From contig NZ_JACHIS010000001.1 in assembly GCF_014203365.1 (NCBI RefSeq), positions 372,001-436,000 on the forward strand: a stretch of 64,000 nt of DNA. The letters run 5' to 3'. The translations under genes and the position numbers were made by a program. The notes beneath the pieces were generated by a model, which made no database searches, was not told where the DNA came from, and was given only the letters and a program-made list of their open reading frames with translations. Origin of the DNA: Actinoalloteichus hymeniacidonis. GTDB lineage: Bacteria > Actinomycetota > Actinomycetes > Mycobacteriales > Pseudonocardiaceae. This document shows positions 55,200 to 64,000 of the stretch, piece by piece. How positions within the stretch are numbered: the first letter of the stretch is position 1; each line of letters opens with the position of its first letter.

Positions 55200-56033
55200 T
55201 CAGTCGGACGGAACGAAGCGGACTCGGAAGGTGCTCGGCCAGTGCTTGCCCGTCACCAGGAATTCGTCGGTGTCGGGGATCGCGGCGATGCCGTTGAGCA
55301 CATCGGCCGCTGCCTGTTGGTCGGCGGGCAGCAGATCGGAGGCGTCGACCACGCCCGTCACCTCGCCGTTGGTCGGATCGATGCGCAGGATGTCGTCGCT
55401 GTACCAGACGTTGGAGAAGACCTGGTCGTCCACGCACTCCAACTCGTTGAGCTGCCTCTTGGGTTGACCCTCCTGGGTGACCCGGATCGAGTCGATCAGC
55501 TCGAAGGTCTCCGGGTCGCGGAAGTGCAACTGGTCGGTGCCGTCACTCATCACCAGCCGGGAGCCGTCGTAGCAGATGCCCCAGCCCTCGCCGGGGTACT
55601 CGACCCGGTCGACCTCGGCCAGGGTCTCGCGGTCTCGCAGCAGCGCGACGTTGTCCCGCCAGGTCAGCTGCCAGATTCGGTCGTCGACGACCGTGATGCC
55701 CTCGCCGAACAGCGGCTGGGGCAACTCGACCCGGTCCAGCACCTCGCCGGTGGCCGGGTCGGTTGCACGCAGCGAGGATTCCCCGACCAGACCGGTCCCC
55801 TCGTAGAGGATCCCGTCGGCGATCTCGAAACCCTGGGTGAACGCCTCCGGGTCGTGCGCGATGACTTCGAGGACCTCGACGTCGTAACGCTGTGGCACGC
55901 TGATTGTGTGCGTAGCGTTGTGATCGGCATGATCGCCCTGGGACTGTCGATCGTCCTCGCCTGGTGTCTGCGCAAGCGCAGCGCAACCACAGAGAGTCAA
56001 CACGGCGACCGCCAACACGGTGGATCTGCGCAT
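55200..56033 (-). CDS. Glutaminyl-peptide cyclotransferase (lipoprotein)
   Basis: A 277-aa protein of the plant/bacterial-type QC family (beta propeller): lipobox LTLCGC, then AFTQGFEIADGILYEGTGLVGESSLRATDP, LTWRDNVALLRDRE, GWGICYDGSRLVMSDGTDQLHFRDPETF, LNELECVDDQVFSNVWYSDDILRIDP. It forms pyroglutamate at protein N-termini outside the membrane. ATG at 56033, divergent from the DUF3027 gene. Confidence 0.88.
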   Translation of the reverse strand: MRRSTVLAVAVLTLCGCAALAQTPGEDDRQSQGDHADHNATHTISVPQRYDVEVLEVIAHDPEAFTQGFEIADGILYEGTGLVGESSLRATDPATGEVLDRVELPQPLFGEGITVVDDRIWQLTWRDNVALLRDRETLAEVDRVEYPGEGWGICYDGSRLVMSDGTDQLHFRDPETFELIDSIRVTQEGQPKRQLNELECVDDQVFSNVWYSDDILRIDPTNGEVTGVVDASDLLPADQQAAADVLNGIAAIPDTDEFLVTGKHWPSTFRVRFVPSD

Positions 56034-56099
56034 GTCCACTCCAACAGCGTGGCACGGGACGAAGCGCGACAGAAGACGTCCGGCACAATCGGAGGGGTG

Positions 56100-57470
56100 A
56101 TGTCTGCCAGCACCCCGAGGTTCGTGCCGGATTCTCCCTCCGGTCAGGTCGGCGTGGATGCGACGTCTACCCGCCAGCCCAGCCCCGCTCTCGCCGAAGC
56201 CGTGGAGCAGGCCAGGGCTGCGGCTCAGGCGGAGGCCGGCGAGGAGACGGTCGGCGACCATGTCGGCGTCCACGCCGAGGACGACTACTCCGCGACCCAT
56301 CACTTCGTCGCCACGCACACCGGCTATGTCGGCTGGCGCTGGGCGGTGACCGTCGCCGACGCGGGCCCCGGCACGCCGGTGACCGTCAGCGAGGTCGTGT
56401 TGCTGCCGGGCGCGGACGCCCTGGTGGCGCCCGAGTGGCTGCCCTGGGACCAGCGGGTGCGCGCGGGCGATCTCGGCGTCGGTGATCTCCTGCCCGCCGC
56501 ACCGGACGACCCGCGCCTGATGCCGGGCTATCTGGCCAGCGACGATCCCGCGGTCGAAGAGGTCGCCAAGGAACTGGGCCTGGGCAGGCGCCGAATCCTC
56601 GGTCGACACGGCCGGGTGGAGACCGCGCGCCGCTGGGTGCACGGTGACTTCGGCCCGGAGGCCCAGATGGCGCGTAGTGCGCCCGCCCACTGCGGCAGCT
56701 GCGGCTTCTATCTGCCCTTGGCGGGTTCGTTGCGGGCGGCCTTCGGCGCGTGTGGCAACGAGATGGCCCCGGCCGACGGCCGCGTCGTGCATGCCGAGTA
56801 CGGCTGCGGCGCCCACTCCGACGCCGAGGTGGACAACGCCTCGCCGGTGCCGGTGGCCGAGGTCGTCTTCGATGACGCAGGCGTGGAACTGATCCCGGTC
56901 GGCGCGGTGCGCGCGCTCGGCTCGGAGAGCGAGGACCCGGCCGACACCGAGGACACGGCCGACACCGAGGGCGAGACGGCTTCCGACGACGGCGCCGCCG
57001 AATCGGGCGAACAGGGCACCACCGAATCCGCAGCGGCATCCGCTCCGGTGGCCGCAGAGCAGAGCACTGCCGAGCAGGCAACCGAAGTGCAGACCACCGC
57101 CGAGCAGACCACCCCAGAGCAGCCGACCACCGAGCAGACTGCGACCGAGCAGGCCGCAGCGGACACGAGCACCGAATCCGACGCAGGTCGGATCCCCGGC
57201 ATCGGCGCCCGCTCCGAGGACGCGCCGAGTGACTCGGTACTGCCGGAGCCGCCCGCGGTGGCCCCCGCCGCCGAGCCCGCAGGCGCCGAACTCGACACGC
57301 AGGCCGCCCCGGCCGAGCAGCGCGCGGCCGTCGAGAACGAGCCCACGCCCGAGACGTCTGCGACGAGTGCGGACCGGCCCACCCGGCGGACCCGGCGCGC
57401 CAGACGCCCGGCGGGCAAGCCCAAGGGCTCCCGCACCGACTCGACCGATGAGGGCGACCAGAGCAAGTGA
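56100..57470 (+). CDS. DUF3027 family protein
   Basis: A 456-aa protein. Residues ~25-280 are DUF3027 (YSATHHFVATHTGYVGWRWAVTVADA...EWLPWDQRVRAGDLGVGDLLP...CGSCGFYLPLAGSLRAAFGACGNEMAPADGRVVHAEYGCGAHSD), with conserved Cys residues likely to bind metal. The last ~170 residues are Glu/Thr/Ala-rich repeats (TAEQTTPEQPTTEQ-like) ending in a very basic tail. GGAGG just before the ATG. Overlaps the next gene by 4 bp. Confidence 0.85.
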   Translation: MSASTPRFVPDSPSGQVGVDATSTRQPSPALAEAVEQARAAAQAEAGEETVGDHVGVHAEDDYSATHHFVATHTGYVGWRWAVTVADAGPGTPVTVSEVVLLPGADALVAPEWLPWDQRVRAGDLGVGDLLPAAPDDPRLMPGYLASDDPAVEEVAKELGLGRRRILGRHGRVETARRWVHGDFGPEAQMARSAPAHCGSCGFYLPLAGSLRAAFGACGNEMAPADGRVVHAEYGCGAHSDAEVDNASPVPVAEVVFDDAGVELIPVGAVRALGSESEDPADTEDTADTEGETASDDGAAESGEQGTTESAAASAPVAAEQSTAEQATEVQTTAEQTTPEQPTTEQTATEQAAADTSTESDAGRIPGIGARSEDAPSDSVLPEPPAVAPAAEPAGAELDTQAAPAEQRAAVENEPTPETSATSADRPTRRTRRARRPAGKPKGSRTDSTDEGDQSK

Positions 57471-60400
57471 CCGACGGCGACTCGATCCAGACCATGGTTG
57501 CCGACTCCTTCGACACGGCTCGGCTGCGGGACGCGGTTCTGCTCGCCTGGCGCAGTTCGCCGACCCGGTTCCGGGAGGACGCCAACAGCGAGGACGACCT
57601 GCGCTACGGCGGCTATCGGGACCGGTTGCTGGTCGAGCTGGCCCAGAACGCGGCCGATGCCGCCGCCGAGGCGGGCGTCGCGGGAACCCTGCGTCTCCGC
57701 GTCGTGCCGGGGGCGGACGCCGACAGTCCGGTAGAGCTGCGTGCCGCGAACACCGGGACGCCGCTGTCCGCCGACGGCGTCGCCGCGCTGGCCGCGCTGC
57801 GGGCCTCCGCGAAACGCGGTGAGACCTCGGTGGGGCGCTTCGGCGTCGGATTCGCCGCCGTACTCGCCGTCAGCGCGGAACCCTCGGTGGTCTCCACGAC
57901 CGGCGCCGTGGCCTTCTCCTCAGTGCGGACCAGCGCGATCGTGGCGGCCGAGCCCGAGTTGGCGGCGGTGGCCGCCGAACGCGAGAACACCGTGCCGGTG
58001 TTGCGGCTGGTCTGGCCGTTCGAGGCGGAACCGGCGCCGGATGGCTTCCAGACCGAGGTGCGGTTGCCGCTTCGACCGGAGGTCGACGCGAACGCGTTGA
58101 TCGAGGACTGCGCGGCGCAGGCGGCCGATCTGCTGCTCGCCCTGCCCGGACTGACCCGCATCGAGATCGAGGACCGCAGTTGGGAGCGGGTCGATCATGC
58201 GGACGGGCGGGTCACCGTCCACGGTCCCGATGGTCCGCGACACTGGTTGTGCAGGCGCTCCGCAGGTGTCCTGAGTGAGGACGAGCTTGGCGAGACCGGC
58301 GCGGAGGCCCGCCGCCGTCGTGCCTGGTCGGTCTGTTGGGCGCTGCCCGTCGACGCCGAGGGGACGCCGGAGCCGCTGAGCATCGACCGACTGCACGCTC
58401 CGACGCAGACCGATGACGTGCTCTCGCTGCCCGCGCGGTTGCTGGCCACGGTTCCCCTGGAACCCAACCGGCGGCGGGTGCGGCCCGGCTCCGCGCTGGA
58501 CGCCGTGCTGGCCCATGCCGCTCGGACCTACGCCGAGCTGCCCGGCGCGGTGGACCCTGTTCAGCGGGTCGCGGTGGTACCGGCCCCCGGCTTCCCGCGC
58601 TCCGAGCTGGACGAGATGCTGCGGGAACGGGTGCTCGACGCACTTCGGGAAACCGCCTGGTTGCCCGTCTCGACGGGCGGGGACGTCGAAGCGCGGCACG
58701 CGGTCGTCGTGGACGAGGCGACCCCGGAACTCGTCGGCCTGCTCGCCGACGTGATCCCCGGGTTGTTGACCTCGGAACTCGGGCAGCCCAGGTACAGCTC
58801 GATTCTCGGCTCGCTCGGTGTGCGTCGACTGGGACCGGCCGAGGTGGTCGCCGAACTCGCCGGACAGACCCGCACCCCGCAGTGGTGGCAGCAGCTGTAC
58901 GCCGCGCTCGCGCCGATCGCCGATGGCTTGGCTGATCGCCGATCCGAGCTGGGCGCGCTGCCGGTGCCGTTGATCGACGGTCGGATCGTCACCGGTCCCC
59001 GGGATGTGCTGCTGCCCGATGCGGAGCTGACGGCGTTCACCGAATCGACGACCGTCGACGTCACCGGCCTGCGCATCGCGCATCCCGATGCGGTGCACGT
59101 GTTGTTGGAGACCCTGGGCGCGCGCCGCGCGGGGCCCGCCGACCTGTTGGACTCCGACCCGGTCCGCGAGGCCGTGGCGGTGGGCCTGGACGAGGCGGAG
59201 GCAGGCGGCGACGTCACCTCGCTCGTCGAACTGGTGCTCGGCCTGGTCACCGAGGCCGGCGAGGGCGCTCGCCCGTGGCTGGCCGCACTGCCGCTGCGTG
59301 ACTCCGATGGCGAATGGCGACCGGCCGACGAACTGATGCTCGCCGGAGCCCCGCTGGCTTCGGTGCTGGCCGAGGATGTGCCCCTCGGCGTGCTCGACGA
59401 CTCGTTCGTCCAACGCTGGTCGGCCGAGGTGCTGCGTCGGGTCGGCGTGGTGAGCGGCTTCGGTGTCCTGGTGGTGGCGGACCCGACCGGGCCCGACCAC
59501 GATCTGGCCGACGAGGAACGCTGGTGGGCCGAGATCGACGGCGACGCGAACCCGCCCGCCGAGCTGGTGGCGGTGCGGGACCTAGACCTGGTCGCCGCCG
59601 ATGCCTGGCCTGCGGCGCTGCGGTTGTTGCGCAATGAGCCGGACACCTGGCGGGCGCTGCACAGCTCCGGCTACACGGGGTGGTGGCTGGCCAGGTATGC
59701 GCTGATCGAGGGCAGGCCGCTGCGGCAGTGGCGGCTTGCGGGTGCCGAGGAGCTGACCGGGCTCTACGACCCGATCCCGGCGAGCGTGTTGGCCGAGCTC
59801 GGCGATCACGCCGAGGAGTTGCTGGCCGCCGTCGGCGTGCGCACCGAGCTACGCATCGCCGAGCCGTCGGACGCCTCGGAACTGCTGGCCAGGTTGGCGG
59901 ACTCGTCGTTGTCGGTGTCGGCGGGCACGACGTTGCGGGTTCACCGCGCCCTCGCGGACGCGGTGGCGGCGGGGGTGCTGGATGTCGATTCGATCGATCC
60001 GCCGGAGACGCTGCGCACGTTGACCGGCGCGGTGGCGGGCGCCGACGAGGTCGTGGTCCTCGACGAGCCGTGGGTGTTGGCGGTCGGCGACCCGGCACGG
60101 TGCGTGGCCATCGCCGACCCGGACCTCGTCGCGGCGGCCGAGACATCGGCCGGTTCTTCGACAGCGGCAGGCCTGCCTGCGGTACCGGTCGATGGCGCTG
60201 CGGTCGCGGTCGCGCCGCCCACCGGCAGCGGCGGTGCGGTGGAACTCGCCGAGCTGCTCGACCTGCCGTTCGCCTCGGACGAGTGGACCGGCGAGGTCGC
60301 CTCGACCGGTCGGGCCGAGAGCTGGTCGGACCATGCAGGCGTCGTCACGGTGTCCGACCTTCTGGGCAGCCCGATACCGGACGGGGTGCTGTGGTTGCAC

Positions 60401-60595
60401 GCCGATCTGCGGGTTCGCTCTCGCGATGCCGAGCATTCGGTGCCGTGGTGGGTCGCCGAGGACGGTGCAATGCACGCGGCCGAGACCTCGCACGGCGTGG
60501 CGCGGGCCTTGGCGTGGCGGCTGGATCGTTGGTCGCTACGACACCTGTTCGCCGCGCTGTTGGAGCAGCCCGGTGCGGCAGCGCTGTTGAGCTGA
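57467..60595 (+). CDS. Sacsin-like GHKL ATPase protein
   Basis: A 1042-aa protein. The first ~200 residues contain an Hsp90/GHKL-type nucleotide site as in human sacsin (RDRLLVELAQNAADAAAEAG, the N-box; TSVGRFGVGFAAVLAVS, the G-box). The rest is long and unlike known domains, rich in Val/Ala/Glu. GTG at 57467 overlaps the DUF3027 stop (GTGA), so the two are translationally coupled. Function unknown; chaperone-like by analogy. Confidence 0.82.
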   Translation: MTDGDSIQTMVADSFDTARLRDAVLLAWRSSPTRFREDANSEDDLRYGGYRDRLLVELAQNAADAAAEAGVAGTLRLRVVPGADADSPVELRAANTGTPLSADGVAALAALRASAKRGETSVGRFGVGFAAVLAVSAEPSVVSTTGAVAFSSVRTSAIVAAEPELAAVAAERENTVPVLRLVWPFEAEPAPDGFQTEVRLPLRPEVDANALIEDCAAQAADLLLALPGLTRIEIEDRSWERVDHADGRVTVHGPDGPRHWLCRRSAGVLSEDELGETGAEARRRRAWSVCWALPVDAEGTPEPLSIDRLHAPTQTDDVLSLPARLLATVPLEPNRRRVRPGSALDAVLAHAARTYAELPGAVDPVQRVAVVPAPGFPRSELDEMLRERVLDALRETAWLPVSTGGDVEARHAVVVDEATPELVGLLADVIPGLLTSELGQPRYSSILGSLGVRRLGPAEVVAELAGQTRTPQWWQQLYAALAPIADGLADRRSELGALPVPLIDGRIVTGPRDVLLPDAELTAFTESTTVDVTGLRIAHPDAVHVLLETLGARRAGPADLLDSDPVREAVAVGLDEAEAGGDVTSLVELVLGLVTEAGEGARPWLAALPLRDSDGEWRPADELMLAGAPLASVLAEDVPLGVLDDSFVQRWSAEVLRRVGVVSGFGVLVVADPTGPDHDLADEERWWAEIDGDANPPAELVAVRDLDLVAADAWPAALRLLRNEPDTWRALHSSGYTGWWLARYALIEGRPLRQWRLAGAEELTGLYDPIPASVLAELGDHAEELLAAVGVRTELRIAEPSDASELLARLADSSLSVSAGTTLRVHRALADAVAAGVLDVDSIDPPETLRTLTGAVAGADEVVVLDEPWVLAVGDPARCVAIADPDLVAAAETSAGSSTAAGLPAVPVDGAAVAVAPPTGSGGAVELAELLDLPFASDEWTGEVASTGRAESWSDHAGVVTVSDLLGSPIPDGVLWLHADLRVRSRDAEHSVPWWVAEDGAMHAAETSHGVARALAWRLDRWSLRHLFAALLEQPGAAALLS

Positions 60596-60616
60596 GCCCG
60601 GAGGAGGCGACAGGGC

Positions 60617-60907
60617 CTACAGGCCGGTCTGGGCGGAGCGCGAGCCGCTGCGGGAGGCGGCTCGCTGCCAGCGGAGCACCCCGTAACCGAGTAGGCCCAG
60701 GCCGGTGCCCGCGAGGCAGGTCCAGACCGCTGCGGTGACGTCTGCACTGGTGAACTGGTTCACCAGCACCATGACGATCGAGGCGACGCCCCACAGCGCG
60801 GTACCGAGCAGCACGATCGGGTCCGGCTCGGCGAGTCTTGGATTCAGCGGCGGCGGGGTCTTCCATTGCCGCTGGGCGGAGGTCGGCTCGGCGACAGGAT
60901 CTGACAC
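60617..60907 (-). CDS. DUF2530 membrane protein
   Basis: A 96-aa protein with two hydrophobic segments (DPIVLLGTALWGVASIVMVLV and AAVWTCLAGTGLGLLGYGVLRW), the pattern of the actinobacterial DUF2530 family. Convergent with the sacsin-like gene. GTG start. Confidence 0.85.
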   Translation of the reverse strand: MSDPVAEPTSAQRQWKTPPPLNPRLAEPDPIVLLGTALWGVASIVMVLVNQFTSADVTAAVWTCLAGTGLGLLGYGVLRWQRAASRSGSRSAQTGL

Positions 60908-61167
60908 AACAAAGAGATTACGCCCTCCAGTAGGGCTTGACCGACGCCACGACCAGGCAAGCCAGCGATGTGACGGGCTCGATGCCGATCCCGGCGGGCC
61001 GATCGGCGCTCGCTGTGGATTGAGACCGTCCTCGGCGCGACCGCTCTACCTCGGCCCGAGAACCCGGCGCCGCAACCGCCCGCCGCAGGGCCGCTCCCGT
61101 GACGCCGTTACCGTCTCGCCGTTGGCATCGTCGCTGCCGGTGGGCAGGTCAGGACCAAGGAGTGCGG

Positions 61168-62706
61168 ATGGCTTCGGCGCAGGAAGATCGACCGGCGGAC
61201 GCAGACAAGGACGTCCGGTCGAAGGATTCGACGCGGGCGGGCGCCGCTGCCGGCCGGGGCCGAGGCTCGGTGGTGGACCGGTTCTTCAAGATCTCCGAGC
61301 GGGGTTCCTCGGTGGGCCGCGAGGTCCGAGGCGGCGTGGTCACGTTCGTCACGATGGCCTACATCATCGTGCTGAACCCGCTGATCCTCGGCAGCTTCGC
61401 GGCCGACGACCCCAGCGCGAAGGTCGACGTCCTGGGCGGAATCCTGACGGTCCCGCAGGTTGCGGCGGTGACCGCGCTGGTCGCGGGTGTGATGACCCTG
61501 CTGTTCGGCCTGATCGCCAACTATCCGTTCGGCTTCGCTGCGGGCCTGGGCATCAACACGCTGGTGGCCGTGACGATCGTGCCGCAGGTGACCTGGGCCG
61601 AGGCCATGGGACTGGTCGTCATCAACGGCGTGTTGATCCTGGTCCTGGTCGCGACCGGGTTCCGCACGGCGGTCTTCAACGCGGTCCCGCCCGAACTGAA
61701 GGCCGCGATCGCGGCGGGCATCGGCCTGTTCATCTGCTTCATCGGGCTGGTCGACGCCGGGTTCGTGCGCAGATTGCCCGACGCCGCGAACACCACCGTC
61801 CCGGTCGGCCTCGGCATCAACGGCTCGGTGGCATCCTGGCCGACCGCGATCTTCGTCTTCGGCGTGCTGCTCACCGGAATCCTGGTGGCCAGGAAGGTGC
61901 GGGGCGCGATCCTGATCGGCGTGGCGGTGGCCACCGTGGTCTCCATCGCGATCGAGCCGCTGGTGGACGCAGGCCGTGGCGGCCCGGACAACGCGGAGGG
62001 CTGGAGCCTGAGCTACCCCGCGTTGCCGCCGGACATCTTCTCGCTGCCGGATCTCTCGCTGGTCGGTGAGTTCTCCTTCGGCGCTTTCGTTCGGCTGCCG
62101 ATCATCACGGTCTGCCTGCTGATCTTCACGCTCCTGCTCGCGAACTTCTTCGACGCGATGGGGACCTTCACCGGTCTGGGACGGGAAGCCGGTCTCATCG
62201 ACGAGAAGGATCAGCTGCCCGGGGTGGGCAAGGCGCTGTTCGTGGAGGGCGTCGGCGCGGTGGCCGGTGGCGCGGCGTCGGCCTCGTCGAACACGGTGTT
62301 CGTCGAGTCGGCCTCGGGTATCGCCGAGGGTGCGCGCACCGGGTTGGCCAACGTGGTGACCGGCCTGCTGTTCCTGGGCGCGATGTTCCTCACGCCGCTC
62401 TACCAGGTGGTCCCGATCGAGGCGGCCGCCCCGGCGTTGGTCGTGGTCGGTGCCCTGATGATCGGACAGGTCCGGCACATCGACTTCAGCGATTTCACCA
62501 TCGCGCTGCCCGCCTTCCTGACCATCGTCGTGATGCCGTTCACCTACTCGATCGCCAACGGCATCGGCGCCGGTTTCGTGAGCTACGTGCTGCTGCGGGC
62601 GGCGACCGGCAAGGCGCGTGGCATCCACCCACTGCTCTGGGTGGTCGCGGCCGCCTTCGTCCTCTACTTCGCGGTCGGCCCGATCCAGGCCTTGTTCGCG
62701 GGCTGA
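61168..62706 (+). CDS. NCS2-family purine permease (AzgA/PbuG-like)
   Basis: A 512-aa permease with ~12-14 membrane helices: EVRGGVVTFVTMAYIIVLNPLIL, NYPFGFAAGLGINTLVAVTIV, LLLANFFDAMGTFTGLGREAGLID, ASSNTVFVESASGIAEGARTGLANVV. These are signatures of guanine/hypoxanthine/adenine:H+ symporters. A ~50-residue charged N-terminal tail is unusual. AAGGAG five bases before the ATG. Confidence 0.92.
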   Translation: MASAQEDRPADADKDVRSKDSTRAGAAAGRGRGSVVDRFFKISERGSSVGREVRGGVVTFVTMAYIIVLNPLILGSFAADDPSAKVDVLGGILTVPQVAAVTALVAGVMTLLFGLIANYPFGFAAGLGINTLVAVTIVPQVTWAEAMGLVVINGVLILVLVATGFRTAVFNAVPPELKAAIAAGIGLFICFIGLVDAGFVRRLPDAANTTVPVGLGINGSVASWPTAIFVFGVLLTGILVARKVRGAILIGVAVATVVSIAIEPLVDAGRGGPDNAEGWSLSYPALPPDIFSLPDLSLVGEFSFGAFVRLPIITVCLLIFTLLLANFFDAMGTFTGLGREAGLIDEKDQLPGVGKALFVEGVGAVAGGAASASSNTVFVESASGIAEGARTGLANVVTGLLFLGAMFLTPLYQVVPIEAAAPALVVVGALMIGQVRHIDFSDFTIALPAFLTIVVMPFTYSIANGIGAGFVSYVLLRAATGKARGIHPLLWVVAAAFVLYFAVGPIQALFAG

Positions 62707-62811
62707 CCCGGCGTTCGCGGGTGCACGGCGGCGGCCGATTGCGGATTGCCGATGGTGGGATTGCGCTATGTGGTCGGCGGCTCGGGCGAGATAGTGAGAT
62801 ATGCTAACGAG

Positions 62812-63240
62812 GTGTCGGACTTTGACGACTCCGGGCTTGCCAGCAGACTTCGCCTCGCGGTGGTGCGGCTCAATCGCCGACTCCGAGCCCAGCGAGCCGA
62901 TTCCTCGGCGACGCTGACCCAGCTCTCCGCGTTGTCCTGCCTGCACAAGTGCGGGCCGTTGACCCCCGGAGAGTTGGCCGCCAAGGAGAACGTGCAGCCG
63001 CCCTCGATGACCAGGGTGATCAGCGCCCTGGAAGAGGCGGGCTTCGTCAGCAGACGTCCCCATCCCACCGACGGAAGACAGGCCATCGTCGAGCTGACCT
63101 CGCAGGGCCGGGGCTACATCAAGGCCGAGGTCAGCGCGAGAGAGCAGTGGCTCGAACAGCGGTTGGCCGCCCTCGACGAGTCCGAACGGGCGGTCCTCTC
63201 ACAGGCGTCGGAGATCATCGAGCGGGTAGCGGGGAGCTGA
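62812..63240 (+). CDS. MarR-family regulator
   Basis: A 142-aa winged-helix regulator (TLTQLSALSCLHKCGPLTPGELAAKENVQPPSMTRVISALEEAGFVSRRPHPTDGRQAIVELTSQGRGYI). The GTG at 62812 follows a TATGCT box by six bases, so the transcript may be leaderless. Resembles Rv0880. Precedes the MFS gene on the same strand and probably controls it. Confidence 0.9.
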   Translation: MSDFDDSGLASRLRLAVVRLNRRLRAQRADSSATLTQLSALSCLHKCGPLTPGELAAKENVQPPSMTRVISALEEAGFVSRRPHPTDGRQAIVELTSQGRGYIKAEVSAREQWLEQRLAALDESERAVLSQASEIIERVAGS

Positions 63241-63298
63241 TCGGATGACGGGGTCGACCATGGCGTCTCGACTGGACGCGAAAGAAGCGAGCTGACCG

Positions 63299-64000
63299 AT
63301 GCCGGCGTACGCGTCAGACGACGCCGGTAAGCCCACCACGGGACCACATGCAGCGGAACTGAACCCGCCGCCACCGCGATCGAGGAAATCCGGTGGCGGC
63401 GCTCGTCCGCCGAAGCCGCCCGGGATGTTCGCATCCCTGCGAGTCCGCAACTACCGGCTCTATGCCAGCGGACAGATCATCTCCCTGATCGGCACCTGGA
63501 TGCAGCGCATCGCCCAGGATTGGCTGGTCCTCAAACTGTCCGGCGACAGCCCGGTGGCACTGGGTATCGCCATCGCGCTGCAGTTCCTGCCGACGCTGGC
63601 CCTCACCCTCTGGGCGGGAGTGCTCGCCGATCGACTCGACAAGCGCAAGATCCTGCTGGTGGTACAGGTCGGGATTGCGGCCTGCGCCCTGGGGCTGGGC
63701 GTGCTCGATCTCTCCGGGGTGGTCGCACTCTGGCACGTCTACGTCTTCTGTGTGCTGCTCGGTTGCTTCACCGCCGTGGAGACACCCGCGCGACAGTCGT
63801 TCGTGATGGAGATGGTCGGGCGTGAGCAGGTGGCCAACGCCGTCGCGCTGAACTCGATGACCTTCAACACCGCGCGGATCATCGGCCCCGGTGTCGCGGG
63901 TTATGTGATCGCGGCCATCGGCACCGGCTGGTTGTTCGTGGCCAACGCGGTGAGTGTCGGCGCGGTCATCCTCGGCCTGTTGCTGATGGACAGCGCGAAG
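63299..64000 (+). CDS. MFS transporter (DHA3/MFS_3 exporter), N-terminal part
   Basis: The first 234 residues of a gene that leaves the window. A Pro/Gly-rich N-terminus precedes helices with SLRVRNYRLYASGQIISLIGTWMQRIAQDWLVLKLSGDSPVALGI and WAGVLADRLDKRKILLVVQ, ETPARQSFVMEMVGREQVANAVALNSMTFNTARIIGPGVAG, as in the enterobactin-exporter-like (MFS_3) family. Likely efflux of a drug or siderophore, with the MarR gene 58 bp upstream as its regulator. Confidence 0.9.
   Translation, partial: MPAYASDDAGKPTTGPHAAELNPPPPRSRKSGGGARPPKPPGMFASLRVRNYRLYASGQIISLIGTWMQRIAQDWLVLKLSGDSPVALGIAIALQFLPTLALTLWAGVLADRLDKRKILLVVQVGIAACALGLGVLDLSGVVALWHVYVFCVLLGCFTAVETPARQSFVMEMVGREQVANAVALNSMTFNTARIIGPGVAGYVIAAIGTGWLFVANAVSVGAVILGLLLMDSAK

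Overview
The window is a continuous 64 kb piece of a high-GC actinobacterial chromosome. Four things point to an actinomycete: very GC-rich third codon positions, frequent GTG starts, several start codons placed right behind -10-like boxes (leaderless style), and 4-bp ATGA/GTGA overlaps between genes. The gene content (a conservon, a lone GroEL under CIRCE control, RpfA, a CDC48-like AAA ATPase, DUF3027, DUF2530, DUF2771) and a gene order recalling the Mycobacterium tuberculosis Rv0858c-Rv0883c segment suggest order Pseudonocardiales (Actinoalloteichus/Amycolatopsis-like). The genus is an inference. No rRNA, tRNA, CRISPR array, prophage or insertion sequence was recognised.

Layout. 1-7.2 kb: end of a DUF445 gene, a DapC-like aminotransferase, an orphan ECF sigma factor with a tiny overlapping partner gene, a small ORF, a VOC protein, and a PadR-ABC-FtsX efflux operon. 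7.2-15.2 kb: pyrD, a LuxR-type regulator divergent from an aldo/keto reductase, a two-domain AAA ATPase, and a moeA-glsB operon. 14.5-18.5 kb: an AIM24-like protein, a membrane Ser/Thr kinase, and groEL behind two CIRCE elements. 18.6-22.9 kb: a sigma factor / helical-Ig protein / TPR-CHAT protease operon with a 66-aa peptide gene upstream, the most unusual locus here. 23.6-25.4 kb: cutC and a decayed GH20 hexosaminidase. 25.5-30.9 kb: PspC-like, hypothetical, CapA, YCII and XPB helicase genes. 30.1-33.7 kb: an SsuABC/TauABC-type importer operon with two permeases. 34.2-39.2 kb: a conservon (cvnABCD) preceded by a perfect actinobacterial LexA box.

39.3-64 kb is the conserved M. tuberculosis-like block: helicase-associated protein, a small ORF, malic enzyme, moaC, a mog-moaE fusion, rpfA, moaD, moaA, a molybdate-binding regulator, HAD phosphatase, phzF/tetR, cold-shock protein, DUF2771 lipoprotein, an MFS-like protein with a huge charged N-terminus, glutaminyl cyclotransferase, DUF3027, a sacsin-like ATPase, DUF2530, an NCS2 purine permease, MarR, and the start of an MFS exporter.

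Functional threads. Molybdenum-cofactor synthesis is nearly complete (moaA, moaC, moaD, moaE fused to mog, moeA), with a likely molybdate sensor beside moaA. Regulation by proteolysis is suggested at the sigma/TPR-CHAT locus, whose three parts (ECF sigma, small partner, TPR-CHAT protease) resemble the RpoE/Csx30/TPR-CHAT parts of type III-E CRISPR (Craspase) but without any CRISPR component. A shortened second copy of the sigma/partner pair sits at 1.5-2.4 kb.
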